Source of the DNA: Luteibacter sp. dw_328
Lineage (GTDB): Bacteria; Pseudomonadota; Gammaproteobacteria; Xanthomonadales; Rhodanobacteraceae
Direction of reading: 5' to 3'
NCBI RefSeq assembly: GCF_018449605.1
Contig: NZ_JAAVUW010000008.1
Coordinates: forward strand, 248,001 to 312,000
DNA length: 64,000 bases
Shown: one piece after another, positions 24,893 through 33,884 of the stretch
Numbering within the stretch: position 1 is the first letter of the stretch
Layout: the number at the start of each line of letters is the position of its first letter
Program-made: the position numbers and the translations under genes
Notes under the pieces: model-generated
Told to the model about the DNA's origin: nothing
Databases searched by the model: none
What the model saw: only the letters and a program-made list of their open reading frames with translations

Positions 24893-25267
24893 CTAGACGG
24901 CGCCTTTTCGCAAAAGCGCTCTCACGGTGGTGAGCTTGTACGACGCAAACGATGCGCCCGGAGAAGTGACGGCATCCGACGGTGAGGTTCCGATCTCGCA
25001 GCTTGGAACCGGCGAGCCTTGGATATGCCGCTCACTCATCAGCAGGAGTCTTTCAACAGCAGCGGCGACGTGCTGGAGCGGAGCGTCGAGGATGGCCAAC
25101 AATTCCACCGCGCGGGCTTGCCTCGCAATCAGGGGCCATCCGCTCACACGTGCTATGCGTGTAAGGCGCCGTGCCAGCCTCCGCGATTCTTCAACGTCTT
25201 CGGCATGCACGGCGTCAATGAGCAAGACGAGGTCGATAATGGTCGATGAAGTGGCGCTCAATTGCAT
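24893..25267 (-). CDS. Hypothetical protein, helical
   Basis: 124 residues from MQLSATSSTIIDLVLLIDAV. Mostly helical, with a charged, Arg-rich middle (EESRRLARRLTRIARVSGWP) and AVERLLLMSER. No signal peptide, and no family recognised. The start overlaps another short minus-strand reading frame. Coding preference supports it moderately. Confidence 0.5.
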   Translation of the reverse strand: MQLSATSSTIIDLVLLIDAVHAEDVEESRRLARRLTRIARVSGWPLIARQARAVELLAILDAPLQHVAAAVERLLLMSERHIQGSPVPSCEIGTSPSDAVTSPGASFASYKLTTVRALLRKGAV

Positions 25268-25403
25268 ACGGGACCTTGGAGGACTCAGCAATCGAACAGC
25301 TTGGCGGCGCTTTCGTTAGCTGGGCCGCTGAGGCGCGTGAGTGCGCCTTCATCCATGTGATCGGACGCGGCGGGTAAATCACGTAGATTCGATAGGTCGG
25401 CAT
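25215..25403 (-). CDS. Possible small protein, uncertain
   Basis: 62 residues from MPTYRIYVIYPPRPITWMKA. It overlaps the start of the neighbouring gene in another frame by about 50 bases, so one of the two starts is probably wrong. The opening YRIYVIYPP looks like a small alpha/beta protein, but no family is recognised. Listed with low confidence. Confidence 0.25.
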   Translation of the reverse strand: MPTYRIYVIYPPRPITWMKAHSRASAAQLTKAPPSCSIAESSKVPYAIERHFIDHYRPRLAH

Positions 25404-25549
25404 GATGTCTCCCAGCGCGACTGCCATGTCTGCGTAGAGCGCAAGGGCCGCCTGCCTCTCAAGCGCCCCCGCCCCGGACGAGGGCCTTCGGCGTCATCCG
25501 TCCTTGCCATACGGTCTGCTAGAACCGCTTTTTCATGTCGGGAGACACC

Positions 25550-25921
25550 ATGACCAATCTCAAGCCGCTCGCTGCCGTCATCGAGCCCCGCTCACCCCTC
25601 GCGGGGACCCTCGCCGAGGTTCTTCACGCAAGGGGCTTTGAAGTCTTGGTGGCTTCGACCCATGCAGGCGCGGCAAGACTGGTGGCCGCCCAGGACAAGG
25701 TCGACTTCCTGATTGCCGCGGTACCCGCCCCCGGCGAAGATCACGCCGGGGCCTATCTGGAAGAGGCGCGGAACAAGAACCCGGGCCTTGCCGTGGTCAT
25801 CATGCTCTCGGACCCGAACGAAGCGATCGATGGCGCTCCTGCGACAGCCATCCGCCTCATCAAGCCCTTCGATATGCGCCAACTCGCCCAAGCCATCGAT
25901 GAAGCGACGGACAAAGCGTAA
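25550..25921 (+). CDS. Receiver-like domain without the phospho-acceptor Asp
   Basis: 123 residues with the shape of a stand-alone CheY-type receiver (AAVIEPRSPLAGTLAEVLHARGFEV; SDPNE; IRLIKPFDMRQLAQAID). The acidic pocket has only E12, and the phosphorylation site reads FLIAAVPAP, with Ala in place of Asp, while the conserved Lys is kept. So it is a pseudo-receiver, perhaps acting by protein contact alone. Start chosen at ATG with a GGAGA site upstream. Confidence 0.72.
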   Translation: MTNLKPLAAVIEPRSPLAGTLAEVLHARGFEVLVASTHAGAARLVAAQDKVDFLIAAVPAPGEDHAGAYLEEARNKNPGLAVVIMLSDPNEAIDGAPATAIRLIKPFDMRQLAQAIDEATDKA

Positions 25922-26005
25922 GCCTGCACAAATGTCGAGGCGGTTTTGACACATGCACCGGGGTCGTTGGGCATAGTCGACCCATCACGATTTCTGCGGA
26001 CGTAC

Positions 26006-26236
26006 ATGTTTTTCGTCTTCGACATACCGTTTCGCGTGCCCGACAACGAATGGACTATCGCCCTTCCCTCGGGTGAGCAACAGACGTTTCCTACCCGCCA
26101 TGATGCAGTGCGGTTCGCCGCCCGCCAGGCGTCCCGATTCACCGCTTTCGACGGCAGCAGGGTGTACCTGAGTATCGAGGGGGAGGACGGTGTATGGCGG
26201 CTGTTTGGGGCAGACCTGAAAGCGCCTAACCTCTAG
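26006..26236 (+). CDS. Small DUF2188-like protein
   Basis: 76 residues from MFFVFDIPFRV. Compact alpha/beta pattern: a strand (EWTIALPSGEQQTF), a helix of alanines (RHDAVRFAARQASRF), and a strand (SRVYLSIEGEDGVWRLFG). This resembles DUF2188-type small proteins, but similarity is only of pattern. The ATG gives a complete domain; an earlier in-frame codon adds unsupported residues. Confidence 0.5.
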   Translation: MFFVFDIPFRVPDNEWTIALPSGEQQTFPTRHDAVRFAARQASRFTAFDGSRVYLSIEGEDGVWRLFGADLKAPNL

Positions 26237-26317
26237 CGGCACAAACCGGTCTGAGCGTCGCCGCGCCCGGGCGGTAGAATGGTGACCCTGACGCTGTCGC
26301 GCCGCAGAGAGTTCCTT

Positions 26318-26989
26318 ATGCCAGCACTTCGCATGCTCGCTGCCCTGATGATCGCCACGGCGATTGCCCTGCCCGCCTCAGGCCAGCAGACCGCGCCGGC
26401 AGGCGACATCAATCTGCCGGGCGTGACTGTCACCGCCGATGCCTACACCGAGAGTCACGGCGGCTACCTGATTTCCGGCGACTTCAAGGTCGATCCGCGC
26501 ATGCCTGGCGTGGTCTTCCCCGCCTCTGCACTTGTTGAAGGCGACGTGCTCAGCATCGAGCCGCAATATCTCAACGGCAACGACTACGTGGTGCTCCAGG
26601 AATGTGCTTCGGCCGACTGCAGCGATACCCGCATCGTCCGCGTCTGGTCTTCCATCGCGGGCCATCCTGTCGGCGGCGGCAATGATCGACGCATCATCAT
26701 TCCCCACGAGAACAAGTACTGGATCTGGGCCAAGCGCCTCCCGGAGATCAGCCATCCGGATTGCGACACCTGTGCCACCCACTTCACCAGCTTCAAGCGG
26801 ATCGGACCACCGATGACGATCACCCCGACGGGTGAGGAAGCGCGTTATCACCAAGGCGAACTCGAGGCAGCCGCCGGTGCCGACCCCCTTCCTGTCACGA
26901 AGCAGGAGCACGAAGGGTCGACCTTCGTGATCACGTTCGCGGGCGGCTCCACGGTGCGAATCAGGCGGATGCACGCCGCCGCGCCCTGA
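26318..26989 (+). CDS. Secreted protein of unknown function
   Basis: 223 residues from MPALRMLAALMIATAIALPASGQQ, a Sec signal peptide. The mature part is predicted beta-rich and holds two short Cys pairs (ECASADC and DCDTC), suggesting disulfides in the periplasm. The C-terminus is FVITFAGGSTVRIRRMH. No family recognised. It has its own upstream space and reads independently of the downstream VOC/dehydrogenase pair. Confidence 0.7.
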   Translation: MPALRMLAALMIATAIALPASGQQTAPAGDINLPGVTVTADAYTESHGGYLISGDFKVDPRMPGVVFPASALVEGDVLSIEPQYLNGNDYVVLQECASADCSDTRIVRVWSSIAGHPVGGGNDRRIIIPHENKYWIWAKRLPEISHPDCDTCATHFTSFKRIGPPMTITPTGEEARYHQGELEAAAGADPLPVTKQEHEGSTFVITFAGGSTVRIRRMHAAAP

Positions 26990-27067
26990 GGATGGTTTTG
27001 ACAGAACGATGCCCTTGCCTCCGCGGCGCCCAACGCGGATGCTTGGAAATCGATTCCGGAGATTCCC

Positions 27068-27454
27068 ATGCCTTCCCTCGGTGCCATCACCTTCCTGGTC
27101 CACGATTACGACGAGGCCATCGCCTTCTTCACCCGCGCATTGGCTTTCAGCCTGATCGAAGACACCGACATGGGCGGCGGCAAGCGCTGGGTAACGGTGG
27201 CTCCCCGCGGGTCGGACGGTACCCGCCTTTTGCTGGCACGCGCGGTCACCGATGAACAGCGTGAACACGTGGGCAAGCAGGGTGGCGGACGCGTCTTTCT
27301 GTTCCTGCACACCGACGATTTTGCCGGCGACCACGCACGCATGCGCGAGCACGGCGTCCGTTTTCGCGAAGAGCCGCGACACGAATCTTATGGAAGCGTA
27401 GTCGTCTTCGACGATCTTTACGGCAACGGCTGGGATCTCATCCAGCCCGCCTGA
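27068..27454 (+). CDS. VOC-superfamily (glyoxalase-like) protein
   Basis: 128 residues, the standard single VOC unit of two beta-alpha-beta-beta-beta modules. Recognised by AITFLVHDYDEAIAFFTRAL and GSVVVFDDLYGNGWDLIQP. It probably binds a divalent metal and acts on a small electrophile, but no substrate can be named. 14 bases before a D-2-hydroxyacid dehydrogenase gene on the same strand, so the two are likely co-transcribed. Confidence 0.88.
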   Translation: MPSLGAITFLVHDYDEAIAFFTRALAFSLIEDTDMGGGKRWVTVAPRGSDGTRLLLARAVTDEQREHVGKQGGGRVFLFLHTDDFAGDHARMREHGVRFREEPRHESYGSVVVFDDLYGNGWDLIQPA

Positions 27455-27468
27455 CCCAGGAACCCAAC

Positions 27469-28422
27469 ATGACCGACAAGACGATCCGACTGGCCGTGCT
27501 CGACGACTACCAGCACGTGGCGATGCAGAGTGCCGACTGGTCGGTGCTGAATGACCGGGCCGAGGTGGTCGTGTTTCACGATCACCTGTTCGATCACGAC
27601 GCCCTGGTGCAGCGACTGGCGGCGTTCGACGCCGTCTGCGTCATGCGCGAACGCACGCCCATGACGGCTGCGCTGATCGCGGCACTGCCGAGGCTCAAGC
27701 TGATCGCATCGACGGGACGGGGCAATGCGTCGATCGACCTCGACGCTGCCGCCAGGCATGGCGTCGAGGTCGTGCACACGGATTACTCCTCGACGCCGAC
27801 GATCGAATTCACCTGGGCCGCCATCCTCGGATTGGCACGGAATATCGCTGTCGAGGCAGCATCGGTACGTGCCGGCCAATGGCAGGTGGGTCTGGGTACC
27901 GAACTGCGCGGGAAAACACTCGGCATTCTCGGCCTCGGCCGCATCGGCGCCGAGGTTGCCCGGATCGCACAGGCATTCGGCATGTTGGTGATCGCCTGGA
28001 GCGAGAACCTCACCACCGAAGCCGCTAGCGCCATCGGCGTCCGCCGGGTGACGAAGGACGAGCTCCTCGCGCAATCGGACTTCCTCAGCATCCATACGCG
28101 CCTGAGCGATCGCACGCTCGGCCTGATCGGCGCCGCCGAACTCGCCGCCATGAAACCGACGGCACGACTCATCAACAGCTCGCGAGGACCTATCGTCGAC
28201 GAGAAAGCACTGATCGACGCGTTGTCGCACGGCCGGCTCGCGGGCGCCGCCGTCGACGTCTTCGAGGTCGAGCCCCTTGCCGCAGACCATCCATTCCGCA
28301 CGCTGCCCCATGTGCTGGTGACGCCCCACATTGGCTACGTCACCGCGGAGATGTATCGAACGTTCTACGGTGACAGCGTGAACAACGTCGTCGCGTGGCT
28401 CGACAAGCACGTCAGAAGCTGA
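27469..28422 (+). CDS. D-2-hydroxyacid dehydrogenase
   Basis: 317 residues. The Rossmann NAD-binding motif is GKTLGILGLGRIGAEVAR. Catalytic R lies in INSSRGPIVDE, E in VFEVEPL and H in VTPHIGYV. The family includes phosphoglycerate and hydroxypyruvate reductases; nothing identifies the natural substrate here. It overlaps the stop of the DUF2884 gene on the other strand by 11 bases. Co-oriented with and close to the VOC gene. Confidence 0.92.
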   Translation: MTDKTIRLAVLDDYQHVAMQSADWSVLNDRAEVVVFHDHLFDHDALVQRLAAFDAVCVMRERTPMTAALIAALPRLKLIASTGRGNASIDLDAAARHGVEVVHTDYSSTPTIEFTWAAILGLARNIAVEAASVRAGQWQVGLGTELRGKTLGILGLGRIGAEVARIAQAFGMLVIAWSENLTTEAASAIGVRRVTKDELLAQSDFLSIHTRLSDRTLGLIGAAELAAMKPTARLINSSRGPIVDEKALIDALSHGRLAGAAVDVFEVEPLAADHPFRTLPHVLVTPHIGYVTAEMYRTFYGDSVNNVVAWLDKHVRS

Positions 28423-29254
28423 CGACCTTCCTGCTGTGGTCGCTGTCGCTGTCGTGGTCATCGTCGTGATGCTCGCCCTTCGGCTTGATCGTCATGAGCT
28501 CCAGCGGCTTGCCGTTGGCCAGGCGAACACCCCAGCCCTGCTGGAGGCTGGCGAGATCATTCAGTTGCGGGCAGATGGCGTTGGACTTCGCTTCGAGCGC
28601 CTTCGAGCGCTTGTTCATTTCGCGGTCCATCGCCTTGTCCAGCGAGTCGGCGCGGGCCTGCAGCGCGGCGACTTTGCTCGCGTCGCCCGAGAGGGCGGCG
28701 GTCACCGCGCTCGAGGTGACCGAACCGACCAGCTCGCCCACGGAATCGGACACCGACCCGGCAACGGTCTCGGTCATGCGGTTGGCCGACCAGTGACCCG
28801 AGCCGACGCCCTCATCGATCTCACGCAGGGCTTCGATCTGCTTCCGCTTGAGCTTTTCCAGCATCCTGCCCCGCTGATCGCCGTCGGCAAAAGACAGGGT
28901 GACCGTGGTCATCGCCGAGAACCCGAGCTCGACACCCTCCCGGGCGATCGTTGCCACCTGTGGCATCAGGGCACGAACGCCAGCCTCGTACCGGCGCAGC
29001 GCGTCGGCATCCCCGCCTGAGACAGCAACGGCTTTGCCATCGACGCGAATCGCGCCGTCATGGAGGAAGACCTCGGCTGGCACGCCATCGGTACGGTGAA
29101 AAGAAAGGCCTGCCGCCGTGACATCGACGTCGTAAGGCGTCGAGTAATCGTGTTTGCAGGTATCCGTGCTGAAGTTGATCTCCGTTGCCCGCCCTGCCGT
29201 GGCGGCGAGCACAAAGGCGACGGCGGCGGTGCCGGCGATGATCGGATGGCGCAT
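28412..29254 (-). CDS. DUF2884 family periplasmic protein
   Basis: 280 residues with a signal peptide (MRHPIIAGTAAVAFVLAATAGRA). Family features are CKHDYSTPYDVDVTAAGLSF at the start of the mature protein, a conserved Gly-Ala-rich middle (ALRRYEAGVRALMPQVA) and AICPQLNDLASLQ near the end. This is the YggN-type DUF2884 family, of unknown function. The C-terminus has an acidic His/Asp run (EHHDDDHDSDSDHS), a possible metal-binding tail absent from the second DUF2884 protein in this window. Confidence 0.85.
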   Translation of the reverse strand: MRHPIIAGTAAVAFVLAATAGRATEINFSTDTCKHDYSTPYDVDVTAAGLSFHRTDGVPAEVFLHDGAIRVDGKAVAVSGGDADALRRYEAGVRALMPQVATIAREGVELGFSAMTTVTLSFADGDQRGRMLEKLKRKQIEALREIDEGVGSGHWSANRMTETVAGSVSDSVGELVGSVTSSAVTAALSGDASKVAALQARADSLDKAMDREMNKRSKALEAKSNAICPQLNDLASLQQGWGVRLANGKPLELMTIKPKGEHHDDDHDSDSDHSRKVVSF

Positions 29255-29375
29255 GGCCCTTCTCCCCAGGAAACGGATGTTCGCCGGGTAGGATGCGTCC
29301 GGCGAGCCTAAGGTTTAGTCCGTTAGGCGGCAGGAAGCATGAGTAGTTGGTCACGCCCTGACTTCCGGCAGGGGG

Positions 29376-30014
29376 TCATGAGGCGATTCCGCGCTCGCGG
29401 GCGTACTCGGAAAGCCGGCTGTCGTGATCGATACCGAGCTTGCGCATGGCATCGCGCTTCTGGCGGCTGACCGTCTTGACGCTGCGGCTCAGCTGCTCCG
29501 CGATCTGCGAGATCGACATGCCCCCTACATACAAGCGCACCACCTCGATCTCTCGCGCCGAGAGGCGGACGCCATCGGCCGTGCTCTGCACGCCGCCCGT
29601 GTCGAACTGCCGACGAATCGTATCGCTCATGTAGGCGCGACCCGTGGCGGCGTAGCGCACAGCGACGGCGACTTCCCTCAGCGGTGCGCGCTTGTCGCAC
29701 AGACCCAGCGCACCGCGGCTGCGCATGGTCTGCAACACAGCGGGATTGTTCACCATGGTCAGCACGACGACAGGCAGCCGCGGATAGCGCCGGCGGATGA
29801 GGTCGATGAGCGACAGTCCATCACCATGACGGCCGCCGGGCATGGAGAAGTCGGTCACGACCACGTCGCAGGGAAGCGACGCCAGCAATTCGACGAGTTG
29901 GTCGCCGTTGGCCGCTTCGCCGACCACTTCGATATCACCGCCCGCCTCCAGGGCGGCACGGGCCCCCATCAGGACCACCGGGTGATCGTCGGCAATGATC
30001 GTTCGCAAAACCAT
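29376..30014 (-). CDS. RcsB/BvgA-type response regulator
   Basis: 212 residues. Intact receiver: D9 and D10 with ADDHP, phospho-acceptor D55 (VVVTDFSMPG), then K in LCDKRAPL. The LuxR-type helix-turn-helix is LSAREIEVVRLYVGGMSISQ and onward. Divergent from the hybrid kinase gene over about 108 bases, and its receiver fits the BvgA/EvgA/RcsB type, so this is probably the kinase's partner. The start at MVLRTII is preferred to an ATG 39 bases upstream. Confidence 0.9.
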   Translation of the reverse strand: MVLRTIIADDHPVVLMGARAALEAGGDIEVVGEAANGDQLVELLASLPCDVVVTDFSMPGGRHGDGLSLIDLIRRRYPRLPVVVLTMVNNPAVLQTMRSRGALGLCDKRAPLREVAVAVRYAATGRAYMSDTIRRQFDTGGVQSTADGVRLSAREIEVVRLYVGGMSISQIAEQLSRSVKTVSRQKRDAMRKLGIDHDSRLSEYARERGIAS

Positions 30015-30122
30015 GTCTTCCCTCGTAGGCGGATGTGCGCAGCCGCTCTCCATGAGATGTGCTACTCAGTCTTACCATCGTGGAGATTACAGTAATCGTC
30101 CGCACGTGGTCGAAGGAACACC

Positions 30123-33026
30123 ATGAAGCAATTGAGAATATTGGCCATTTTTTGCGGCATTTTGTTCGCTTCGTACCGACAGGCGAGCGCGGCTGACATG
30201 TTGCGTGAGGGTACGGGACAGCACGAACGGGTCGCGATCTTTCACACCGACGTGGACTCGCCCCCATCGGGCGCGGCATCGCAAGGCAGACCCCAAGAAA
30301 GTTCCGCGATCACGCCTGACGACGTGCCGCTCAGCACGGCGGAGCGAGAGTGGCTCGCAACGCTGCCGGTGCTCCGCATCGGTATCGATCCGTCTGCAGC
30401 GCCCATCTCGCAAATCGGCCGGGACGGCGAAGCCCAAGGATTGGCCATCGACTACCTGCGCGAGGCCACCCACGTGCTCGGACTACGTACCGAGACCGTG
30501 ACCAGCCTGGATTGGCACGACACGGTCGAACGCGCCATGCACGGCGACATCGACGTGCTGCCGGCGGCATCCGCGAGCAACGTCGCACTGGAACGCCGCT
30601 TCGGTTTCACCGCGCCCTATCTCGATCTGCCGGTCGTGATCGTCACTCGGGAGCACGGCTTCCTGGTCACGGGCCCAGATGATCTGGGTGGGCACCGGGT
30701 CGCGGCCAATCTTGCCCAGGGAGCGGTGGCGGCCGCGGTGGCGCCGATGTCGACGGCCGACGTCATGCCGGTTTCCACCACGGCCGAGGGCCTGTCCGCC
30801 GTGGCTTCCGGCAAGGCGGACGCCTACGTGGGAGACATCGCCACCGCCGAAGTACTCATTCGGCGCGACTACCCGGCACGACTCAGGATCGCCGCCCCGA
30901 CCGGGGAGCATGCCGGTCTGTCGATGGCCGTGGACCAACGATTCGCTCCACTGATTCCTTTGCTCGACCGCGTGTTCGCACGCCTGCCCGAACGCCGTAG
31001 CCAGACGATTCGTAACACCTGGCTTCGCTCCGACTACCACTGGGGTACATCCTGGCGGGAGATCGCGCGCAAGGTCGGGCCAGCAGGAGCCCTCGTTCTG
31101 GCGTTGCTGCTCCTGGTAAGCCACGCGTACCTGCGCCTGCGACGTGAAACACGCCGCCGCCTGCATACGGAAGCGCAGCTTGCCGATGTGACCCGGCACA
31201 TGCCCGCCGTGGTTTATCGATTTCGTTATCACCCGGACGGGCGCATCGGCTTCGTCTACGTAGGGGGCAATCCGGAACCCATCTTTGGCGTATCGGCCGA
31301 GACGTTCATCCATGACGAACGCAGCGCGTTCGCGCGTATCGACGGACGCGACCAGCCGGGGCTCATGGCCGAGGTGGCGCGCGCGGCGGCGTCCCTGACA
31401 CCCATCCATGCGGAAATGCGCATTCGCGATACGTCACCGGAGCGCTGGGTGGCGTCCCACGCCGTGCCCCGGCGCGTCGCCGATACCGTCGAGTTCACCG
31501 GCTACTGGATCGATGTCTCCGAGCGACGGCTACATTCGACGCAGCTGGCCATGGCCAAGGAAGTCGCCGAATCGGCCACGCGGGCGAAGAGCCAGTTCCT
31601 GGCCACCATGAGCCATGAAATCCGCACGCCGATGCATGGCGTCATCGGCATGCTGGAAGTGCTTGGCACGACCTCGCTCAACGACGCGCAACGACGTCTT
31701 CTGGGCACCGCGGAAACCTCGGCGGGTGCCTTGCTGCAGATCCTCGACGACGTGCTCGACTTTTCGCGTATCGAGGCCGGACAGCTGGCCGTTGCATGCC
31801 GCCCCGTCGATCTGCGTGAGCTGGTCGGGGCGGTCGTCGACCTGTTTGCCTGGAAGGCCAACGAAAAGGGACTCTCCATTGCGCGCAGGATCGACGAACG
31901 TCTTGCCGAAAACGTCCTCACCGATGGCGCGCGCCTGCGCCAGATCCTGCTCAATCTGGTCAGCAACGCGATCAAGTTCACGACGCGCGGCAATATCGTC
32001 GTCATCGTCGAGGTGGTGGGCGAGACGTCTGGCCATCAGTCGTTGCGGTTGGTGGTGGCCGACACCGGGATCGGTATCGCCCCTGACGACATGGCCCGGT
32101 TGTTCACGCCCTTCACCCAGGCCGAAGCGTCCACGACCGCGCGCTCGGGCGGCAGCGGTCTCGGCCTTGCGATTAGTCGACGACTGGCCGCGTTGTTGCG
32201 CGGCCAGATCGCGATGACCAGCGAGCGCGGTGTCGGCACCCGGGTGACCATGGAGCTGACCCTGCCGGTCATCGCCCGCAACGAGGCGGACGAGCCGAGA
32301 GAAGCGCCCCCACGTGCACAGACCGACGTGCCACTGAACGTGCTCGTGGCGGAGGACCACGCCACCAACCGTGAACTGGTCGCCGCACAGCTCGATCGGC
32401 TCGGCCACCGGCACACCATCGTGGCCGACGGCGAACAGGCTTTGCTGGCGGCAAAGACGCAGACCTTCGACGTCCTCCTGACCGATCTGCAGATGCCGCG
32501 GATGGATGGCTACGCGCTGGTGCAGGCCCTGAGAGAGAACGACGCCATGCTGCATATCATCGCGATGACAGCCAATGCGATGCCCGAGGAGAAGCAGCGA
32601 TGCCTGGCTGCCGGCATGGACGGGTTCGTTGCAAAGCCTGTCCGGCTCGACGGGCTGCGCGACGCCCTGGCGACCGTGACGGACACAGGAGCGGTGTGGG
32701 ATCTCGACGCCTTGCGCGAGGATTTCGGGGGACTTGCGGCGCTCCCGCGCATGGTCAGCCGGTTCGCCGCAGCGACGTATGCCGATATCGACGATGTCGG
32801 GAACCTCGGCAGCCCTGAGGACGCGGCGGCATGGAGTCACCGTATCGGCGGAGGTCTCCGCGTCTTTGGGCCCTCCCGCGCTGCCACGATGCTCGAACGC
32901 TTCGAAAGGGAGCTGCGCGGGGAAGATGCTGGCGCCGCGCTACAACGACTCCCCAGCGTGGTCACGGCGCTGCGATCGCACGTGGAGTGTCTGATCGAAT
33001 CGGCGCGGGAACTGTCTACGGATTGA
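30123..33026 (+). CDS. BvgS/EvgS-like hybrid sensor kinase
   Basis: 967 residues. Order: signal-anchor (MKQLRILAIFCGILFASYR), one periplasmic substrate-binding-like domain (about 75-295), membrane segment (~320-340), PAS (~360-470), HisKA with H498 in MSHEIRTPMHG, HATPase (LLNLVSNAIKFT), receiver with phospho-acceptor D788 (LLTDLQMPRMDG), and an Hpt-like domain with H906 (WSHRIGGGLRVFG). This is the four-step phosphorelay layout of BvgS and EvgS. The sensed molecule is not known. The divergent LuxR-type regulator is the likely output. Confidence 0.93.
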   Translation: MKQLRILAIFCGILFASYRQASAADMLREGTGQHERVAIFHTDVDSPPSGAASQGRPQESSAITPDDVPLSTAEREWLATLPVLRIGIDPSAAPISQIGRDGEAQGLAIDYLREATHVLGLRTETVTSLDWHDTVERAMHGDIDVLPAASASNVALERRFGFTAPYLDLPVVIVTREHGFLVTGPDDLGGHRVAANLAQGAVAAAVAPMSTADVMPVSTTAEGLSAVASGKADAYVGDIATAEVLIRRDYPARLRIAAPTGEHAGLSMAVDQRFAPLIPLLDRVFARLPERRSQTIRNTWLRSDYHWGTSWREIARKVGPAGALVLALLLLVSHAYLRLRRETRRRLHTEAQLADVTRHMPAVVYRFRYHPDGRIGFVYVGGNPEPIFGVSAETFIHDERSAFARIDGRDQPGLMAEVARAAASLTPIHAEMRIRDTSPERWVASHAVPRRVADTVEFTGYWIDVSERRLHSTQLAMAKEVAESATRAKSQFLATMSHEIRTPMHGVIGMLEVLGTTSLNDAQRRLLGTAETSAGALLQILDDVLDFSRIEAGQLAVACRPVDLRELVGAVVDLFAWKANEKGLSIARRIDERLAENVLTDGARLRQILLNLVSNAIKFTTRGNIVVIVEVVGETSGHQSLRLVVADTGIGIAPDDMARLFTPFTQAEASTTARSGGSGLGLAISRRLAALLRGQIAMTSERGVGTRVTMELTLPVIARNEADEPREAPPRAQTDVPLNVLVAEDHATNRELVAAQLDRLGHRHTIVADGEQALLAAKTQTFDVLLTDLQMPRMDGYALVQALRENDAMLHIIAMTANAMPEEKQRCLAAGMDGFVAKPVRLDGLRDALATVTDTGAVWDLDALREDFGGLAALPRMVSRFAAATYADIDDVGNLGSPEDAAAWSHRIGGGLRVFGPSRAATMLERFERELRGEDAGAALQRLPSVVTALRSHVECLIESARELSTD

Positions 33027-33141
33027 GCTTATTCTCAAAAGAAAGTGGGATTTTTCAGATTCATCTGATTTTTCCGATGACCCCGACCCGCGATTCTTAT
33101 CGACGTACGCCTTAAGGCGCGTCAAGACCAAGGGGTCGCCT

Positions 33142-33363
33142 GTGAATCAGCACGTCATCGATTACCACATCGCCGATATCGGCGAGGCCTGGGCCATCTT
33201 TCGCGAGGGCGTCCAGATCGCCGTGCGTAAGGATCCCGGCGATGCCATCGCGTTCGCAAACTTCTTTGCCGATCGGGAAACCCGGATCGCAACACGGCCG
33301 GTTCGCGTTTCGGCCGATCACCACATGCATCGCACGCTAAGCGAGATCAGGCGCGCCGCCTGA
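33142..33363 (+). CDS. Small protein of unknown function
   Basis: 73 residues beginning at a GTG (MNQHVIDYHIADIGEAW). Alpha/beta pattern with a helix DAIAFANFFADRE and a short basic tail, reminiscent of DUF2188-type proteins, but similarity is weak. It lies about 115 bases downstream of the hybrid kinase stop in the same direction. No other information. Confidence 0.45.
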   Translation: MNQHVIDYHIADIGEAWAIFREGVQIAVRKDPGDAIAFANFFADRETRIATRPVRVSADHHMHRTLSEIRRAA

Positions 33364-33383
33364 GCTTCTGCTCAGGGAAACAC

Positions 33384-33818
33384 TCAGCGTCCGGTCGCGC
33401 CACCCATGTGAATCATGTCGAGGTGCAGCAGTCGCAGGCGCGCAATGTGGCGACCGACGATGGCGCGATCTCCCGAGGTGGACTCGAGACGCAGGAAAGC
33501 GTCGAGCAGTCGACGCTCCATGTGTTCGAGAGTGCGGATATAGGTGACATCCGGATCGTTCGAGAGCTTTGCCGACGCCTCCATCATGCTGCGTCGGACC
33601 CCACTCATGGGGCCGCCGGCTGTGGCCGGACGCCCGCCGGTGGCGGTGACTTCGCCTTGTAACTCCGCAGCGATAGCCGTCAGGGAGTCGGCGGATTCTT
33701 GCAGAACAGCCTTCAGGCCCGGCTCTCGCACGCCACGTGCCGCCTGACCATAGAGATCACGATCCGCGATGACTCGGCGAATCAGCCCATTGACGACACG
33801 GATCGAGTTTCGTTCCAT
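33384..33818 (-). CDS. DUF2383-like four-helix protein
   Basis: 144 residues, all helical, matching the DUF2383/PA2169 ferritin-like family: MERNSIRVVNGLIRRVIADRD, GLKAVLQESADSLTAIAAEL, LEHMERRLLDAFLRLES. Such proteins are linked to stress in pseudomonads, but the biochemical role is unknown. The usual metal-binding residues are not clear, so I give no catalytic role. Convergent with the small gene just upstream. Confidence 0.78.
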   Translation of the reverse strand: MERNSIRVVNGLIRRVIADRDLYGQAARGVREPGLKAVLQESADSLTAIAAELQGEVTATGGRPATAGGPMSGVRRSMMEASAKLSNDPDVTYIRTLEHMERRLLDAFLRLESTSGDRAIVGRHIARLRLLHLDMIHMGGATGR

Positions 33819-33884
33819 GGGCGAAACGTTAGACCTGTCGGACTTAGCCGGTCATAAACGTCCCGGTATCTGGTCAGCCGGCGG

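Noticed and set aside
31530-32840. Minus-strand open frame of 436 codons opposite the hybrid kinase
   Set aside because: Shadow of the kinase and receiver domains; low-complexity translation.
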